NCBI RefSeq assembly: GCF_006716885.1
Contig: NZ_VFPU01000001.1
Location: 2,418,001 to 2,482,000, forward strand
Direction: 5' to 3'
Length of the DNA: 64,000 bases
Source of the DNA: Ornithinimicrobium humiphilum
Lineage (GTDB): Bacteria > Actinomycetota > Actinomycetes > Actinomycetales > Dermatophilaceae
The position numbers and the translations under genes are program-made. The notes under the pieces were generated by a model that saw only the letters and a list, made by a program, of their open reading frames with translations, was not told the DNA's origin and did not search any database. Shown here one piece after another: positions 47,602 to 57,498 of this stretch (its first letter is position 1; each line of letters starts with the position of its first letter).

Positions 47602-47630
47602 CATACCTCGGCTCCGCCGGATCAGGTATG
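47602..47630. terminator. stem-loop between convergent CDF and SpoIIM-like genes
   Basis: CATACCT (47602-47608) pairs with AGGTATG (47624-47630), with an inner CGGC-TCC-GCCG stem and a GATC bulge. It fits a bidirectional terminator in the 54-base gap. Confidence 0.45.
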
Positions 47631-47633
47631 CCG

Positions 47634-48629
47634 TCAGGCCCGGGACGGGGCGCTCGCGGCCTGCAGCTCCTCGCCCACGTCACCGGTCGCCCCGGCGCGC
47701 ACGGCCCGGCGGCCGAGGGTGAAGACGTAGACGAAGAAGAACAGCAGGGCGAGCACGCCGATGCCGACGCGCGCCCAGGTGGGCAGCGGCGAGGGGGTGA
47801 CGAAGCCCTCGATGACGCCGGAGACGAGCAGCACGAGGACCAGACCGAGCGAGACGCCGGCGGCGGTGCGGCCCTCGGCGGCGAGGTTGGCCAGCCGCGT
47901 CCGCGGCCCCGGCGCGACCCAGGCCCAGAACAGCCGCAGTCCGACCCCTGCGGCGACGAAGATCGCCATGAGCTCGAGCAGCCCGTGGGGGGTGAGCAGG
48001 CCCCAGAAGACCTCCGCGCGGCCGTGGCGGTGCATGAGGGAGCCGATGACCGCGACGTTGGCGATGTTCTGCCACAGCAGCCAGACGACCGGCACCCCGA
48101 GCACGCCCATCCCGATGCAGCGGGCCGCGACCCAGGCGTTGTTGACCCAGACCAGGGTGGAGAAGCTGCTGGCGGCGTGCTCGGAGTAGTAGGACTCGAA
48201 CTGCACGTCGACGAGCAGCTGCACCTGCTCGGGGCTGAGCAGGGAGTTCTCGACGACGGGGTTCTGCGTGAGCCACCAGCCGAGCAGCAGGCCGACGACG
48301 ACGTTGGCGAGGGCGGTGATCCCCCACCACCAGCGCAGCCGGTAGAGCGCCGCCGGGAAGTCCTCGGCCAGGAACCGCCCGACCGCCGACCACGACAGGG
48401 TCGGGACCCGGGAGGCGCGACCGCGTGCCCGGGCCAGCAGGGTGGACAGGTAGGACACGACCGTGGCGTCCGGGGCCGCCGACCGGACGGCCGACAGGTC
48501 GGTCGCCGTGCGCTGGTAGCCGTCGAGCAGCTCGTCGGCCTCGGCACCGGTCAGCCGCCGGCGGCGGGCGAGCTGGTCGAGACGCTCCCACGCGCCCCGA
48601 CGCCGTCCCACCAGCGCGTCCAGGTCCAT
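47634..48629 (-). CDS. SpoIIM/DUF95-family membrane protein
   Basis: Predicted 331-residue protein with a soluble helical N-terminus (about 1-95) and five or six membrane helices. The family is DUF95/stage II sporulation protein M-like; this organism group does not sporulate, and the family commonly pairs with RDD proteins and MoxR systems (Rv3694 beside Rv3695). PHGLLELMAIFVAAGVGLRL is the family hallmark. ATG 48629 has TACAGT exactly 6 bases upstream. It diverges from the RDD gene across 51 bases. Confidence 0.87.
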   Translation of the reverse strand: MDLDALVGRRRGAWERLDQLARRRRLTGAEADELLDGYQRTATDLSAVRSAAPDATVVSYLSTLLARARGRASRVPTLSWSAVGRFLAEDFPAALYRLRWWWGITALANVVVGLLLGWWLTQNPVVENSLLSPEQVQLLVDVQFESYYSEHAASSFSTLVWVNNAWVAARCIGMGVLGVPVVWLLWQNIANVAVIGSLMHRHGRAEVFWGLLTPHGLLELMAIFVAAGVGLRLFWAWVAPGPRTRLANLAAEGRTAAGVSLGLVLVLLVSGVIEGFVTPSPLPTWARVGIGVLALLFFFVYVFTLGRRAVRAGATGDVGEELQAASAPSRA

Positions 48630-48635
48630 CCGGAC

Positions 48636-48641
48636 ACTGTA
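48636..48641 (-). promoter_or_regulatory. -10 box of SpoIIM-like gene, leaderless
   Basis: TACAGT on the minus strand, 6 bases before the ATG at 48629. Confidence 0.6.
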
Positions 48642-48668
48642 TGCGGTGGCCTCCCCGGCACCGGCCGC

Positions 48669-48674
48669 TAGGCT
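48669..48674 (+). promoter_or_regulatory. -10 box of RDD gene, leaderless
   Basis: TAGGCT, 6 bases before the ATG at 48681; the two divergent -10 boxes lie 27 bases apart. Confidence 0.6.
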
Positions 48675-48680
48675 GCGGGC

Positions 48681-49484
48681 ATGGCGAGGCGGGGCATCTT
48701 CGACACCGACCGCTTCGTCACCGGCGAGGCCGTCGAGATCGACCTGCCCGCGGCCTCGCTGCCGTTGCGGATGGTCTCCGGCCTGATCGACCTGCTCGTC
48801 GTCGCCCTCGGCCTCTTCCTGCTGATCCTCGTCCTGCCCGACGGCCTGTTCCGTGGCGACCAGGCCCTCGCCCAGGCCTTCCTGGTCTTCCTGCTCGCCG
48901 TGGTCATGGCGGGGCTGCCGATCACCCTCGAGACGCTCCTGCACGGCCGCACCGTCGGCAAGCTCGTCACCGGGCTGCGCACGGTGCGCGACGACACCGG
49001 ACCGATCGGGCTGCGGCACGCCACCATCCGCGCGCTCGTCGGCACCGTCGAGCTCTGGCTCACGCTGGGCTCGCTCGCGCTGATCGTCGCCACCACCAAC
49101 GAGAAGGCGCGCCGCCTGGGCGACCTGCTCGCGGGCACCTACGTGGTGCGCGACCGGGTCCGGCTGCGCCTCGTGGAGCCGCCGTCGGGCAGCCCGTCCC
49201 TGCAGTCGTGGGCCACGGCCGCCGACATCGGGGTGCTGCCGGACGCGCTGGTCGTGGCGGTGCGCCAGTTCCTGCTGCGCGCTCCCTCGCTCGTGCCGCA
49301 GGCGCGGGCCGCGACGTCCGCCTCGCTGGCGGACGCCGTCCTGGCCCACGTCGCTCCCCCACCGCCGGCCGGTGCCGCCCCGGAGGACGTGCTGGCCGCC
49401 GTGCTCGGCGAGCGCCGACGCCGCGACGAGGAGCGGCTGGCGCGCGCCGACGCGCTGCGCGAGCGGCTGTTGCCCCGTTCCTAG
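48681..49484 (+). CDS. RDD-family membrane protein
   Basis: Predicted 267-residue protein with an RDD domain (about 20-160): an early [19 protein letters not shown] helix, a second helix about 72-92, then [17 protein letters not shown]. The C-terminal 100 residues are cytoplasmic and helical. Equivalent in order to Rv3695. Its stop codon shares the palindrome CTAG (49481-49484) with the stop of add on the opposite strand. Role unknown, likely membrane partner of the SpoIIM-like protein. Confidence 0.86.
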   Translation: MARRGIFDTDRFVTGEAVEIDLPAASLPLRMVSGLIDLLVVALGLFLLILVLPDGLFRGDQALAQAFLVFLLAVVMAGLPITLETLLHGRTVGKLVTGLRTVRDDTGPIGLRHATIRALVGTVELWLTLGSLALIVATTNEKARRLGDLLAGTYVVRDRVRLRLVEPPSGSPSLQSWATAADIGVLPDALVVAVRQFLLRAPSLVPQARAATSASLADAVLAHVAPPPPAGAAPEDVLAAVLGERRRRDEERLARADALRERLLPRS

Positions 49485-50650
49485 ACCAGGCGGCCCTCGT
49501 CGTAGGCGGGCTTGAGCACGCCCTCGATGATCTCCAGCCGTTCGTCGAACGGCAGGAAGGCCGACTTCATCGCGTTGACCGCCACCCGGCGCAGGTCGCG
49601 GTGGGTCCAGCCGGCCCGCTCCACCAGCAGGGTGGCCTCGCGGGTCATCGAGGTGGCGCTCATCAGGCGGTTGTCGGTGTTGAGCGTGACGCGGAACTGC
49701 AGGTCCTTGAGCAGCGTGACCGGATGCGTCTCGATGGACTCGGCGGCGCCCGTCTGCACGTTGCTGCTCGGGCACATCTCCAGCGGGATGCGCCGGTCAC
49801 GCACGTAGGCCGCCAGCGGGCCCAGCTCGAAGGCGGCCGGGTCGGTGCGGGCGCGCTCGAGGGCCCCGGCGGGGTCGTCGGTGATCGGCGCACCGTCGAG
49901 GCGGATGTCGTCGACGATGCGCACGCCGTGCCCGAGCCGCTCGGCCCCGCACCACTGGATCGCCTCCCAGATGCTCGGCAGCCCGAAGGCCTCACCGGCG
50001 TGGATGGTGAAGTGGAAGTTCTCCTGGCGGAGGTACTCGAAGGCCGCCAGGTGGCGGGTCGGGGGAAAGCCGTCCTCGGCCCCGGCGATGTCGAAGCCGG
50101 CGACCTCGCGGTCGCGGTGGCGCACGGCCAGCTCGGCGATCTCGCGCGAGCGGGCGGCGTGGCGCATCGCGGTGAGCAGCGAGCGCACGCGGATGCGGTG
50201 GCCGGCGGCGGCAGCCTCCTCCTGGCCCTCGCGGAAGCCCGCGGTGACGGCGTCGACGACCTGGTCGAGCGTGAGCCCGCCCTCCAGGTGCTGCTCGGGG
50301 GCGTAGCGCACCTCGGCGTAGACCACCCCGTCCGCGGCGAGGTCGACGGCGCACTCGCGCGCCACCCGGTGCAGCGCGTCGGCGGTCTGCATCACGCCGA
50401 CGGTGTGGGCGAAGGTCTCGAGGTAGCGCACCAGCGAGCCGGAGTCGGCGGACTCGGAGAACCAGTGCTCCAGGGCCAGGACCTCGTCGGCCGGGAGAGC
50501 GTCATAGCCCTGCTCGCGCGCGAGCTCGAGCACGGTCGCGGGGCGCACGCCGCCGTCGAGGTGGTCGTGCAGCAGCACCTTGGGCAGCACGGCGACGGGC
50601 AGCTCGGGGCTGGACGTCGTGGTCTGCGGCGTGGTCTCAGGCGTGGTCAC
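49481..50650 (-). CDS. add: adenosine deaminase
   Basis: Predicted 389-residue zinc hydrolase converting (deoxy)adenosine to (deoxy)inosine. Metal and catalytic motifs: [12 protein letters not shown] (first two His), [19 protein letters not shown] with catalytic Glu, GHGVRI and [14 protein letters not shown] with the Asp ligand. Ser/Thr-rich first 18 residues are probably disordered. The start is GTG 50650 with GAGGGGG six bases upstream; it overlaps the cupin gene by 14 bases, so the two are cotranscribed. Part of the add-deoA-cdd salvage neighbourhood. Confidence 0.95.
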   Translation of the reverse strand: MTTPETTPQTTTSSPELPVAVLPKVLLHDHLDGGVRPATVLELAREQGYDALPADEVLALEHWFSESADSGSLVRYLETFAHTVGVMQTADALHRVARECAVDLAADGVVYAEVRYAPEQHLEGGLTLDQVVDAVTAGFREGQEEAAAAGHRIRVRSLLTAMRHAARSREIAELAVRHRDREVAGFDIAGAEDGFPPTRHLAAFEYLRQENFHFTIHAGEAFGLPSIWEAIQWCGAERLGHGVRIVDDIRLDGAPITDDPAGALERARTDPAAFELGPLAAYVRDRRIPLEMCPSSNVQTGAAESIETHPVTLLKDLQFRVTLNTDNRLMSATSMTREATLLVERAGWTHRDLRRVAVNAMKSAFLPFDERLEIIEGVLKPAYDEGRLV

Positions 50651-50990
50651 GGTGGGCCCCCTCGGCGGTGAAGGCGGGCGAGCAGACCGCGATGTAGTCG
50701 GCGCCGGAGGCCCCGACCGAGTAGCGCACCCACTCCCCAGCCCGGGTGAGCACGGCCTCGCCGGCGGTGACGCTCATGGCGCCGTCCTCGGTCTCGACGA
50801 TGATCTCGCCGGCCAGCACGTAGGTGATCTCGTCGAAGTCGGGCCGCTGGCCCGGCTCGTCCCACCCCGGCGGGGCAGTCATCCGCGCGACCGAGACCCC
50901 TTCGTGCCCGGTGCTCGCGGCACCCGCGAACTCCTGGATGAGCTTGTCACCGACACCGGTCACCCGCACGGGCCGCAGCTTCGTCGCCAT
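50637..50990 (-). CDS. cupin-domain protein
   Basis: Predicted 117-residue single-domain cupin (about 30-110). [18 protein letters not shown] is the first cupin motif, lacking the usual His pair, and [17 protein letters not shown] the second, so metal binding is doubtful. Small EutQ-like or sugar-binding-type cupins are often sensors or isomerases; here it precedes add with a 14-base overlap and may relate to nucleoside or sugar metabolism. ATG 50990 has TAGAAT 7 bases upstream. Confidence 0.82.
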   Translation of the reverse strand: MATKLRPVRVTGVGDKLIQEFAGAASTGHEGVSVARMTAPPGWDEPGQRPDFDEITYVLAGEIIVETEDGAMSVTAGEAVLTRAGEWVRYSVGASGADYIAVCSPAFTAEGAHRDHA

Positions 50991-50997
50991 GGGGCCG

Positions 50998-51003
50998 ATT
51001 CTA
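50998..51003 (-). promoter_or_regulatory. -10 box of cupin-add operon, leaderless
   Basis: TAGAAT on the minus strand, 7 bases before the ATG at 50990. Confidence 0.6.
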
Positions 51004-51073
51004 GGATCCGATGCTGGTCGGCCCCTGACAGCCGCACCGATGCCGACGGGCCCGTCGTGGGCGCGGCGAGAAC

Positions 51074-51079
51074 TAGCAT
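51074..51079 (+). promoter_or_regulatory. -10 box of deoC, leaderless
   Basis: TAGCAT, 6 bases before the ATG at 51086. Confidence 0.6.
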
Positions 51080-51085
51080 GGACCC

Positions 51086-51850
51086 ATGGCCACCTACACC
51101 CCCGGCAGCACCCTGACCGTCCAGGACGTCGCCGACCTCATCGACCACGCCCTCCTCAAGCCCGAGCTCACTCCCCAGGAGGTCGAGGCATCCTGTCGCG
51201 CGCTCGCCGAGCAGGAGATCTGGTCGGTCTGCGTCCGGCCCAGCGACGTCGCCCTCGCCAGGCAGGCGGTCGAGGGCCACTCGACCCGGGTGTGCACCGT
51301 CATCGGCTTCCCGCACGGCACGACCACGACCACCGCCAAGGTCGCCGAGGCCCGACAGGCCCTCGAGGACGGCGCCACCGAGCTCGACATGGTGCTCAAC
51401 ATCGGCCGCCTGCGCGGCGGCGACCTCGACGCGGTCCGCGACGACATCGCGGCGGTCGTCGAGGTCGGCCACGCGGCCGGCGCGCTGGTCAAGGTGATCT
51501 TCGAGACCGCCCTGCTGGACGACGAGCAGATCGCCACCGCGGCGCGCCTGAGCACCGAGGCCGGCGCCGACTTCGTCAAGACCTCCACCGGCTTCGCCGG
51601 CGGCGGCGCGACGCTGCCGGACGTGCGGATCATGCGCGCCAACGCCGACCCCGACGTGCAGGTCAAGGCCTCCGGCGGGGTCCGCGACATCGACACCCTG
51701 CTGGCCATGTGCGCCGAGGGCGTCACCCGCATCGGCACCTCCTCGACCGAGGCCCTGCTGGAGGGTGCCCGCGAGCGCGCAGAGGCCGGGACGCTGGTCG
51801 TGCCCGAGCCCGGCGCGGACGTGGCCTCCGCCGACGGTCAGGGCTACTGA
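51086..51850 (+). CDS. deoC: deoxyribose-phosphate aldolase
   Basis: Predicted 254-residue class I aldolase splitting 2-deoxyribose-5-phosphate into acetaldehyde and glyceraldehyde-3-phosphate, the last step of deoxynucleoside catabolism. Motifs: IDHALLKPELT, VIGFPHGTTTTTAK, ELDMVLNIGRLRGG, Schiff-base Lys about 165 in FVKTSTGF, and VKASGGVRD with the second catalytic Lys. Leaderless ATG 51086. It is divergent from the cupin-add operon and convergent with deoA, separated by a strong terminator hairpin. Confidence 0.95.
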   Translation: MATYTPGSTLTVQDVADLIDHALLKPELTPQEVEASCRALAEQEIWSVCVRPSDVALARQAVEGHSTRVCTVIGFPHGTTTTTAKVAEARQALEDGATELDMVLNIGRLRGGDLDAVRDDIAAVVEVGHAAGALVKVIFETALLDDEQIATAARLSTEAGADFVKTSTGFAGGGATLPDVRIMRANADPDVQVKASGGVRDIDTLLAMCAEGVTRIGTSSTEALLEGARERAEAGTLVVPEPGADVASADGQGY

Positions 51851-51890
51851 CCCGCGATCGACCTACCGGGCCAGCACCCCCGGGACCGGA

Positions 51891-51922
51891 CGAGCCCGGC
51901 GCCTCTCGAGGCGCCGGGCTCG
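51891..51922. terminator. strong bidirectional terminator, deoC / deoA
   Basis: Perfect 14-base stem CGAGCCCGGCGCCT / AGGCGCCGGGCTCG with a CTCG tetraloop, between two converging stops; no T-tract on either strand. Confidence 0.8.
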
Positions 51923-51944
51923 TCGTGTGAGCCGATCCCGACGG

Positions 51945-53234
<1,290 letters not shown>

Positions 53235-53410
53235 GGCGACCAGTCTGGCCCATCGGCAGCTCGGAGCGCAGCCGGCGGTGCCCCTGCGCGTGACCGGCGC
53301 CCGACCGGCCACGTCCTGCCCCGCGACGAGCCGCTCGACGGACCGACCTCCTCCTGACCCGGCCTTCGTTCATGGCGGTCCCGGCGCGCCCGTGTGGCAT
53401 CCTGAGCCGC

Positions 53411-54109
53411 GTGCAGATCGCAGACATCATGGCCCTCGTCGTGCCCCCCGTGACGGACCTGCTCCGCCGCAGCCGCGCCCGCGAGGGTGCCGCCGGGGAG
53501 CAGCCGATGTTCCCGACGGTCGTGGCCGTGCGCAACGGCCGCGTCGTCGCCGCTGTGTCGACGCCCCGCATGGCCGCGACGCTGTCGTGCGCCTCCACGC
53601 TCTCCGTCGGGGTCGGGGCCGACGCCCTCGTTCTGGCCGCCCAGGCCGAGGTCGACGGCGCCCCTGCGCTGACCTACTCGGTGATGACCCGTGACCGCCG
53701 CGCCAAGTTCGCCGTGCAGCGCCTCCAGCTGGACGAGGGCCGCACGCTCGTCGCCGAGCCGGTCGACGGCGGCGACCCCCAGGACGCGACCGTCCTGCGC
53801 GTCCTGGCCGAGGCGATGGCGCAGGAGCCGATGTCCGTCGACCGCGTCGCACGCAAGGACCGGGGCGGCACCTTCGGCGAGGACCTCTTCCTGCCGCCGG
53901 AGAAGGGCCGCGTCGTGGTCGACGCCGGCACCGTCCGCAGCCTGCAGAAGCGCGTCAAGGAGATCGCCGGCCTGGCCCTCTACGTGCCGCGCAGCCCGGA
54001 GGCCGGGCGCCTCGCGATCGAGGCCGGCCTCCCCCGCACCTGTCTCGTCGAGGCCGGCGCCTGGTCCGCCGTGCGCGTCGCCGAGCCCGGGGACGACGCC
54101 CAGGACTGA
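53411..54109 (+). CDS. hypothetical protein, 232 aa
   Basis: Predicted soluble alpha/beta protein of unknown family. It begins VQIADIMALVVPPVTDLLRR and has a beta-rich middle (MFPTVVAVRNGRVVAAVSTP) and a C-terminal AGLPRTCLVEAG. No signal peptide, membrane helix or known catalytic motif. The GTG 53411 start is favoured because a CATCCT box lies 7 bases upstream; ATG 53372 would add 13 residues. It reads against the surrounding deoA and cdd genes and interrupts what is a cdd-deoA operon in mycobacteria. Confidence 0.75.
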   Translation: MQIADIMALVVPPVTDLLRRSRAREGAAGEQPMFPTVVAVRNGRVVAAVSTPRMAATLSCASTLSVGVGADALVLAAQAEVDGAPALTYSVMTRDRRAKFAVQRLQLDEGRTLVAEPVDGGDPQDATVLRVLAEAMAQEPMSVDRVARKDRGGTFGEDLFLPPEKGRVVVDAGTVRSLQKRVKEIAGLALYVPRSPEAGRLAIEAGLPRTCLVEAGAWSAVRVAEPGDDAQD

Positions 54110-54392
54110 GCGGCTCCGCACCGCTCTCTCCGCCCGCTGCCCCCTGCCCGTCCTGTCCTCCGGCCGCGCCGGACAAGGTTGTGCCGGTCGGACGACTTGA
54201 CCTTCACGTCATGCAGGACTGTGCCGGTCGGACGACGTCCGCGACGTCGCACCAGCGGCACAACCTGGTATGGCGTTCCCGCGCCGAACGGCAGCCCGCC
54301 GCGCATGACACCGCGGACGCGACCTGCCCGCCCGAGCTCGAGCACGGGCGGATGTCGCAGATCGCGTGCCGGGCGCAGTGCCCGGACGGCCC
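54110..54392. other. non-coding gap with direct and inverted repeats
   Basis: 283 bases between the hypothetical gene and the cdd stop. It contains a 17-base direct repeat TGTGCCGGTCGGACGAC at 54180-54196 and 54220-54236 (period 40), and an 11-base inverted repeat AGGTTGTGCCG (54176-54186) / CGGCACAACCT (54256-54266) bracketing it. A TTGACC lies between the direct repeats. No convincing coding sequence or tRNA. It may hold tandem operators, a small RNA or remains of a lost gene. Confidence 0.55.
54369..54385 (-). terminator. weak hairpin downstream of cdd
   Basis: Six-base stem CCGGGC / GCCCGG with GCAGT loop, 8 bases beyond the cdd stop in the direction of transcription. Confidence 0.4.
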
Positions 54393-54833
54393 TCAGGTCA
54401 GGTGGCCCGCGCCGAACGCCTGCGGGAGCACCTGGTCCATCGGCAGCACGCCCTCCGGCGTGAGCAGGAGGCACTCCGCTCCCCCGTGCTCCCACAGCAG
54501 CTGGCGGCAGCGACCGCACGGCATGAGCGGCTGGCCGTCGCCGCCGACGCAGGAGACGGCGACGAGCCGACCTCCGCCGGTGGCCGCGAGCTCGGAGACC
54601 ATGCCGCACTCGGCGCACAGCGTCAGGCCGTAGCTGGCGTTCTCGACGTTGCAGCCGCGCACGACGCGCCCGTCGTCGACCAGGCCCGCGACCCCGACGG
54701 GGAAGTGCGAGTAGGGGACGTAGGCCCGCGTCATGATGTCCGCGGCCTGCGCCTGGAGGGCCTCCCAGTCGACCTCCGGGCCCTCGGACCCGGCGGCCGA
54801 ACCGGCGGCCACGTGCGCGTCGTCGTGCGTCAC
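54393..54833 (-). CDS. cdd: cytidine deaminase
   Basis: Predicted 146-residue tetrameric-type cytidine deaminase producing (deoxy)uridine. Zinc and catalytic residues: VENASYGLTLCAECG (Cys-Ala-Glu) and PCGRCRQLL. A Gly/Ser-rich N-terminal 20 residues precede the fold. The start is GTG 54833, with GAGG six bases upstream, 8 bases after the permease stop, so cdd is the last gene of the nucleoside ABC transporter operon. That pairing indicates pyrimidine nucleosides among the imported substrates. Confidence 0.94.
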   Translation of the reverse strand: MTHDDAHVAAGSAAGSEGPEVDWEALQAQAADIMTRAYVPYSHFPVGVAGLVDDGRVVRGCNVENASYGLTLCAECGMVSELAATGGGRLVAVSCVGGDGQPLMPCGRCRQLLWEHGGAECLLLTPEGVLPMDQVLPQAFGAGHLT

Positions 54834-54841
54834 GGCATACC

Positions 54842-56152
54842 TCAGCTCTTGGTGTAGGGGATGCCCTCGGCCGCCGGCGGGCGAACCCGGCCGACGAAGC
54901 CCGCCACCGCGAAGATCGTGATGACGTAGGGCAGCATCAGCAGGATCTCCGACGGGACGCCGCTGCCGATGGTCGACAGGACGTTGCCGAGGTTCTTGGA
55001 GAAGCCGAACAGGAGCGCGGCCATGACCGCGCCGTAGGGGTTCCACTTGCCCAGGATCATCGCGGCCAGCGCGATGAAGCCGTTGCCGGCCGACATCTCC
55101 CGACCGAACGCCAGACCCGAGCCGACGGTGAAGAACGCGCCGCCCAGGCCGGCGATCGCGCCGCCGAGGATGGTGTTCCAGACCCGGCGGGTGTTGACCT
55201 TGATGCCGACCGTGTCGGCGGCCTTGGGGTGCTCGCCCACCGCGCGGGTGCGCAGGCCCCAGCGACTGCGGAAGAGCATGAACTGCAGCCCGAAGATCAG
55301 GGCGTACATGAGGTAGACGAGGATCGTCTGGTTGAAGAGCACCGGGCCGAGGACCGGGATCTCCGACAGCAGCGGGATGCGGATGCGCGGCAGGGGCATG
55401 CGGGTGTTCCACAGCGCCTTGTTGTCCGACAGGACGGTGGCGAAGAGGAAGCCGGTCAGACCGATGATCAGCGTGTTGAGCACGACGCCGACGATGATCT
55501 GGTTGACCCGGTAGCTCACCGCGAACCAGGCCAGGACCGCACCGACGAGGGCGCCCGCGACCGGGGCGGCGACCAGGCCGGCGTAGCCGGTGCCGGTCGC
55601 GGAGGCCACGACGGCCGCGGCGAAGGCACCGAAGAGCAGCTGCCCCTCGATCGCGATGTTGATGATGCCGGAGCGCTCGCAGATGACGCCGGAGAGGGCG
55701 CCGAAGACGAGCGGCACGGACAGCGCCAGGGCGCCCGCGAGGAGCGAGACCATCGGGATGACCGAGGTGCGGCCGGATCCGGCGTAGGTGAGGAAGGCCA
55801 GCACGAAGGACAGGCCGACCACGACGTGCAGCCAGGCCGGGGCCGGCCGGTGCGAGCGCACCAGCAGGAAGGCCCAGACCGCGGCGGCCGCCATGACTAC
55901 GGTGAGGACCACGATCGTCAGCAGCGAGGGGACCGGCGCGTTGGGGATGGCGAAGAACTCGCGCCCACCGGTGAACTGGAAGGTGGTGCGGGCACCGGCG
56001 TCGACGCCCGGCAGGAAGCCCAGCAGCGCGGCGAGCGCGGCGAGGGCGTAGACGATCGGCGTCTTCCAGCTGACCTTGAGCAGCGGGGCGGCGTCGGCGG
56101 CGGGTGCCTCGGGCTTCGGCTCCGCGGGCGCCGGGGTCACGGGCGTGCTCAC
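54842..56152 (-). CDS. nucleoside ABC transporter permease 2 (BmpA/NupQ-type)
   Basis: Predicted 436-residue permease of the BMP-linked ABC importer (NupQ/YufQ-like). About ten membrane helices; the core motif FGALSGVICERSGIINIAIEG is characteristic of this permease family, as is NQIIVGVVLNTLIIGLTGFL. An extra Pro/Ala-rich N-terminus and three helices (about 30-140) precede the usual core, making it longer than the 320-residue norm. The start is GTG 56152, GTGA overlap with permease 1. Confidence 0.9.
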   Translation of the reverse strand: MSTPVTPAPAEPKPEAPAADAAPLLKVSWKTPIVYALAALAALLGFLPGVDAGARTTFQFTGGREFFAIPNAPVPSLLTIVVLTVVMAAAAVWAFLLVRSHRPAPAWLHVVVGLSFVLAFLTYAGSGRTSVIPMVSLLAGALALSVPLVFGALSGVICERSGIINIAIEGQLLFGAFAAAVVASATGTGYAGLVAAPVAGALVGAVLAWFAVSYRVNQIIVGVVLNTLIIGLTGFLFATVLSDNKALWNTRMPLPRIRIPLLSEIPVLGPVLFNQTILVYLMYALIFGLQFMLFRSRWGLRTRAVGEHPKAADTVGIKVNTRRVWNTILGGAIAGLGGAFFTVGSGLAFGREMSAGNGFIALAAMILGKWNPYGAVMAALLFGFSKNLGNVLSTIGSGVPSEILLMLPYVITIFAVAGFVGRVRPPAAEGIPYTKS

Positions 56153-57498
56153 GCGGTCACCTCCTTGGTCGTGGTGGAACGACTGGGTCGGCGCACCCGC
56201 GGACCGGGGGCCGGCAGGCGGAAGACCGCGCGCACCAGCGGCGGCGCCGCGATGAGCAGCACGATGAGCGACTGGACGACGAGCACGATGTCGATCGGCG
56301 TCGCCGTCTGCGACTGCATGAGGAAGCCCCCGGCCTTGAGGGCGCCGAAGAGCAGCCCGGCGAAGAAGGTGCCGAGCGGTCGGGAACGTCCGAGCAGCGC
56401 CACGGTGATCGCGTCGAAGCCGTAGGACGCCGCGACACCCGCCGTCAGCGAGCGCTCGGTGCCCAGCACCTGCCCGGTCGCCGCGAGACCCGCGAGCGCA
56501 CCGGCGATGAGCATGGTGATGACCGTGACCCGGCCGACCGACATACCGGCGGTGCGGGCGGCGGCGGGGTTGGCGCCGGCGGCGCGCAGCTCGAAGCCGA
56601 TCGTCGAGCGCTCCAGCAGCCACCACACGAAGACGGTGGCGAGGATCGCGACCACGAAGCCCCAGTGCAGGCGGAAGGTGTTGCCGGGGACCAGCCAGTC
56701 CGGGACGAGCAGGGGGTAGGTCGCGTCCGCGGACACCGCGGGGCTGCGCTGCCCGGTGCGGCCGGGGTTGAAGGTCGGCTGCTTGAGCACGTAGCTGATG
56801 AGGTAGACCGCGATGTAGTTGAGCATGATCGTGACGATCACCTCGTTGGCCCCGAAGCGGGCCTTGAGGAGGCCCGGGATGCCGGCGTAGACGGCACCAC
56901 CGATCGCGCCACCGAGCATCGCCACCAGCAGGTGGATGCCGACCGGCAGGTCGAAGGCGAAGCCGAGCCAGGCGGCCACGATGGCGCCGACGATGATCTG
57001 GCCCTGCGCACCGATGTTGAACAGACCGGCGCGGAAGCCGACGGCGATGCCCAGACCGGCGAGGATCAGAGGCACGGAGAAGACCAGCGACTCGGTGAGC
57101 GGCTTGATCATCCCGGCGAAGGTGGCGGCCTTCCAGTCGAAGACCGAGCCGCGGAACATCGCCACGTAGGCGTCCCAGACGGCCGACCACGCGGCGCCGA
57201 GGGTGTCGGTGGGCCGGCTGAAGAAGTAGCCGGCCGCCTCGCGGGTGTCCTGGTCGGCGAAGGCGATGAGCAGCCCGCCGATGACGAGCGCGAGCACGAA
57301 GGCCAGCACCGACATGAGCGCGCTGCCGGAGAGGATCTGCTGCAGGACCGAGGGCCGCTCGGTCTCCCGGTGGGTCGGACCGCCCGGGCTCTGGGTGGCG
57401 CCCTCGGTGCCGGTGAGGGCCGGCGGCGCCGCCGCGGTGGCCTGCTCCTCCCCCGCGTCCGACCCCTCGGACATGCTGTGCTGGTGGTGGTCGGTCAC
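56149..57498 (-). CDS. nucleoside ABC transporter permease 1 (BmpA/NupP-type)
   Basis: Predicted 449-residue permease (NupP/YufP-like) that pairs with permease 2. Family motif LAGLGIAVGFRAGLFNIGAQG, then NEVIVTIMLNYIAVYLISYV. The first 65 residues are Ser/Glu/Pro-rich and cytoplasmic. GTG 57498 overlaps the ATPase stop (GTGA) and has GGAGGAG seven bases upstream. Co-occurrence with the double ATPase, a BMP lipoprotein and cdd gives a complete nucleoside importer. Confidence 0.9.
   Translation of the reverse strand: MTDHHQHSMSEGSDAGEEQATAAAPPALTGTEGATQSPGGPTHRETERPSVLQQILSGSALMSVLAFVLALVIGGLLIAFADQDTREAAGYFFSRPTDTLGAAWSAVWDAYVAMFRGSVFDWKAATFAGMIKPLTESLVFSVPLILAGLGIAVGFRAGLFNIGAQGQIIVGAIVAAWLGFAFDLPVGIHLLVAMLGGAIGGAVYAGIPGLLKARFGANEVIVTIMLNYIAVYLISYVLKQPTFNPGRTGQRSPAVSADATYPLLVPDWLVPGNTFRLHWGFVVAILATVFVWWLLERSTIGFELRAAGANPAAARTAGMSVGRVTVITMLIAGALAGLAATGQVLGTERSLTAGVAASYGFDAITVALLGRSRPLGTFFAGLLFGALKAGGFLMQSQTATPIDIVLVVQSLIVLLIAAPPLVRAVFRLPAPGPRVRRPSRSTTTKEVTA

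Noticed and set aside
54110..54392. tRNA or CRISPR in the repeat-rich gap
   Set aside because: No T-loop GTTCGA-type box, no cloverleaf, and only two repeat units without spacer-like regularity.
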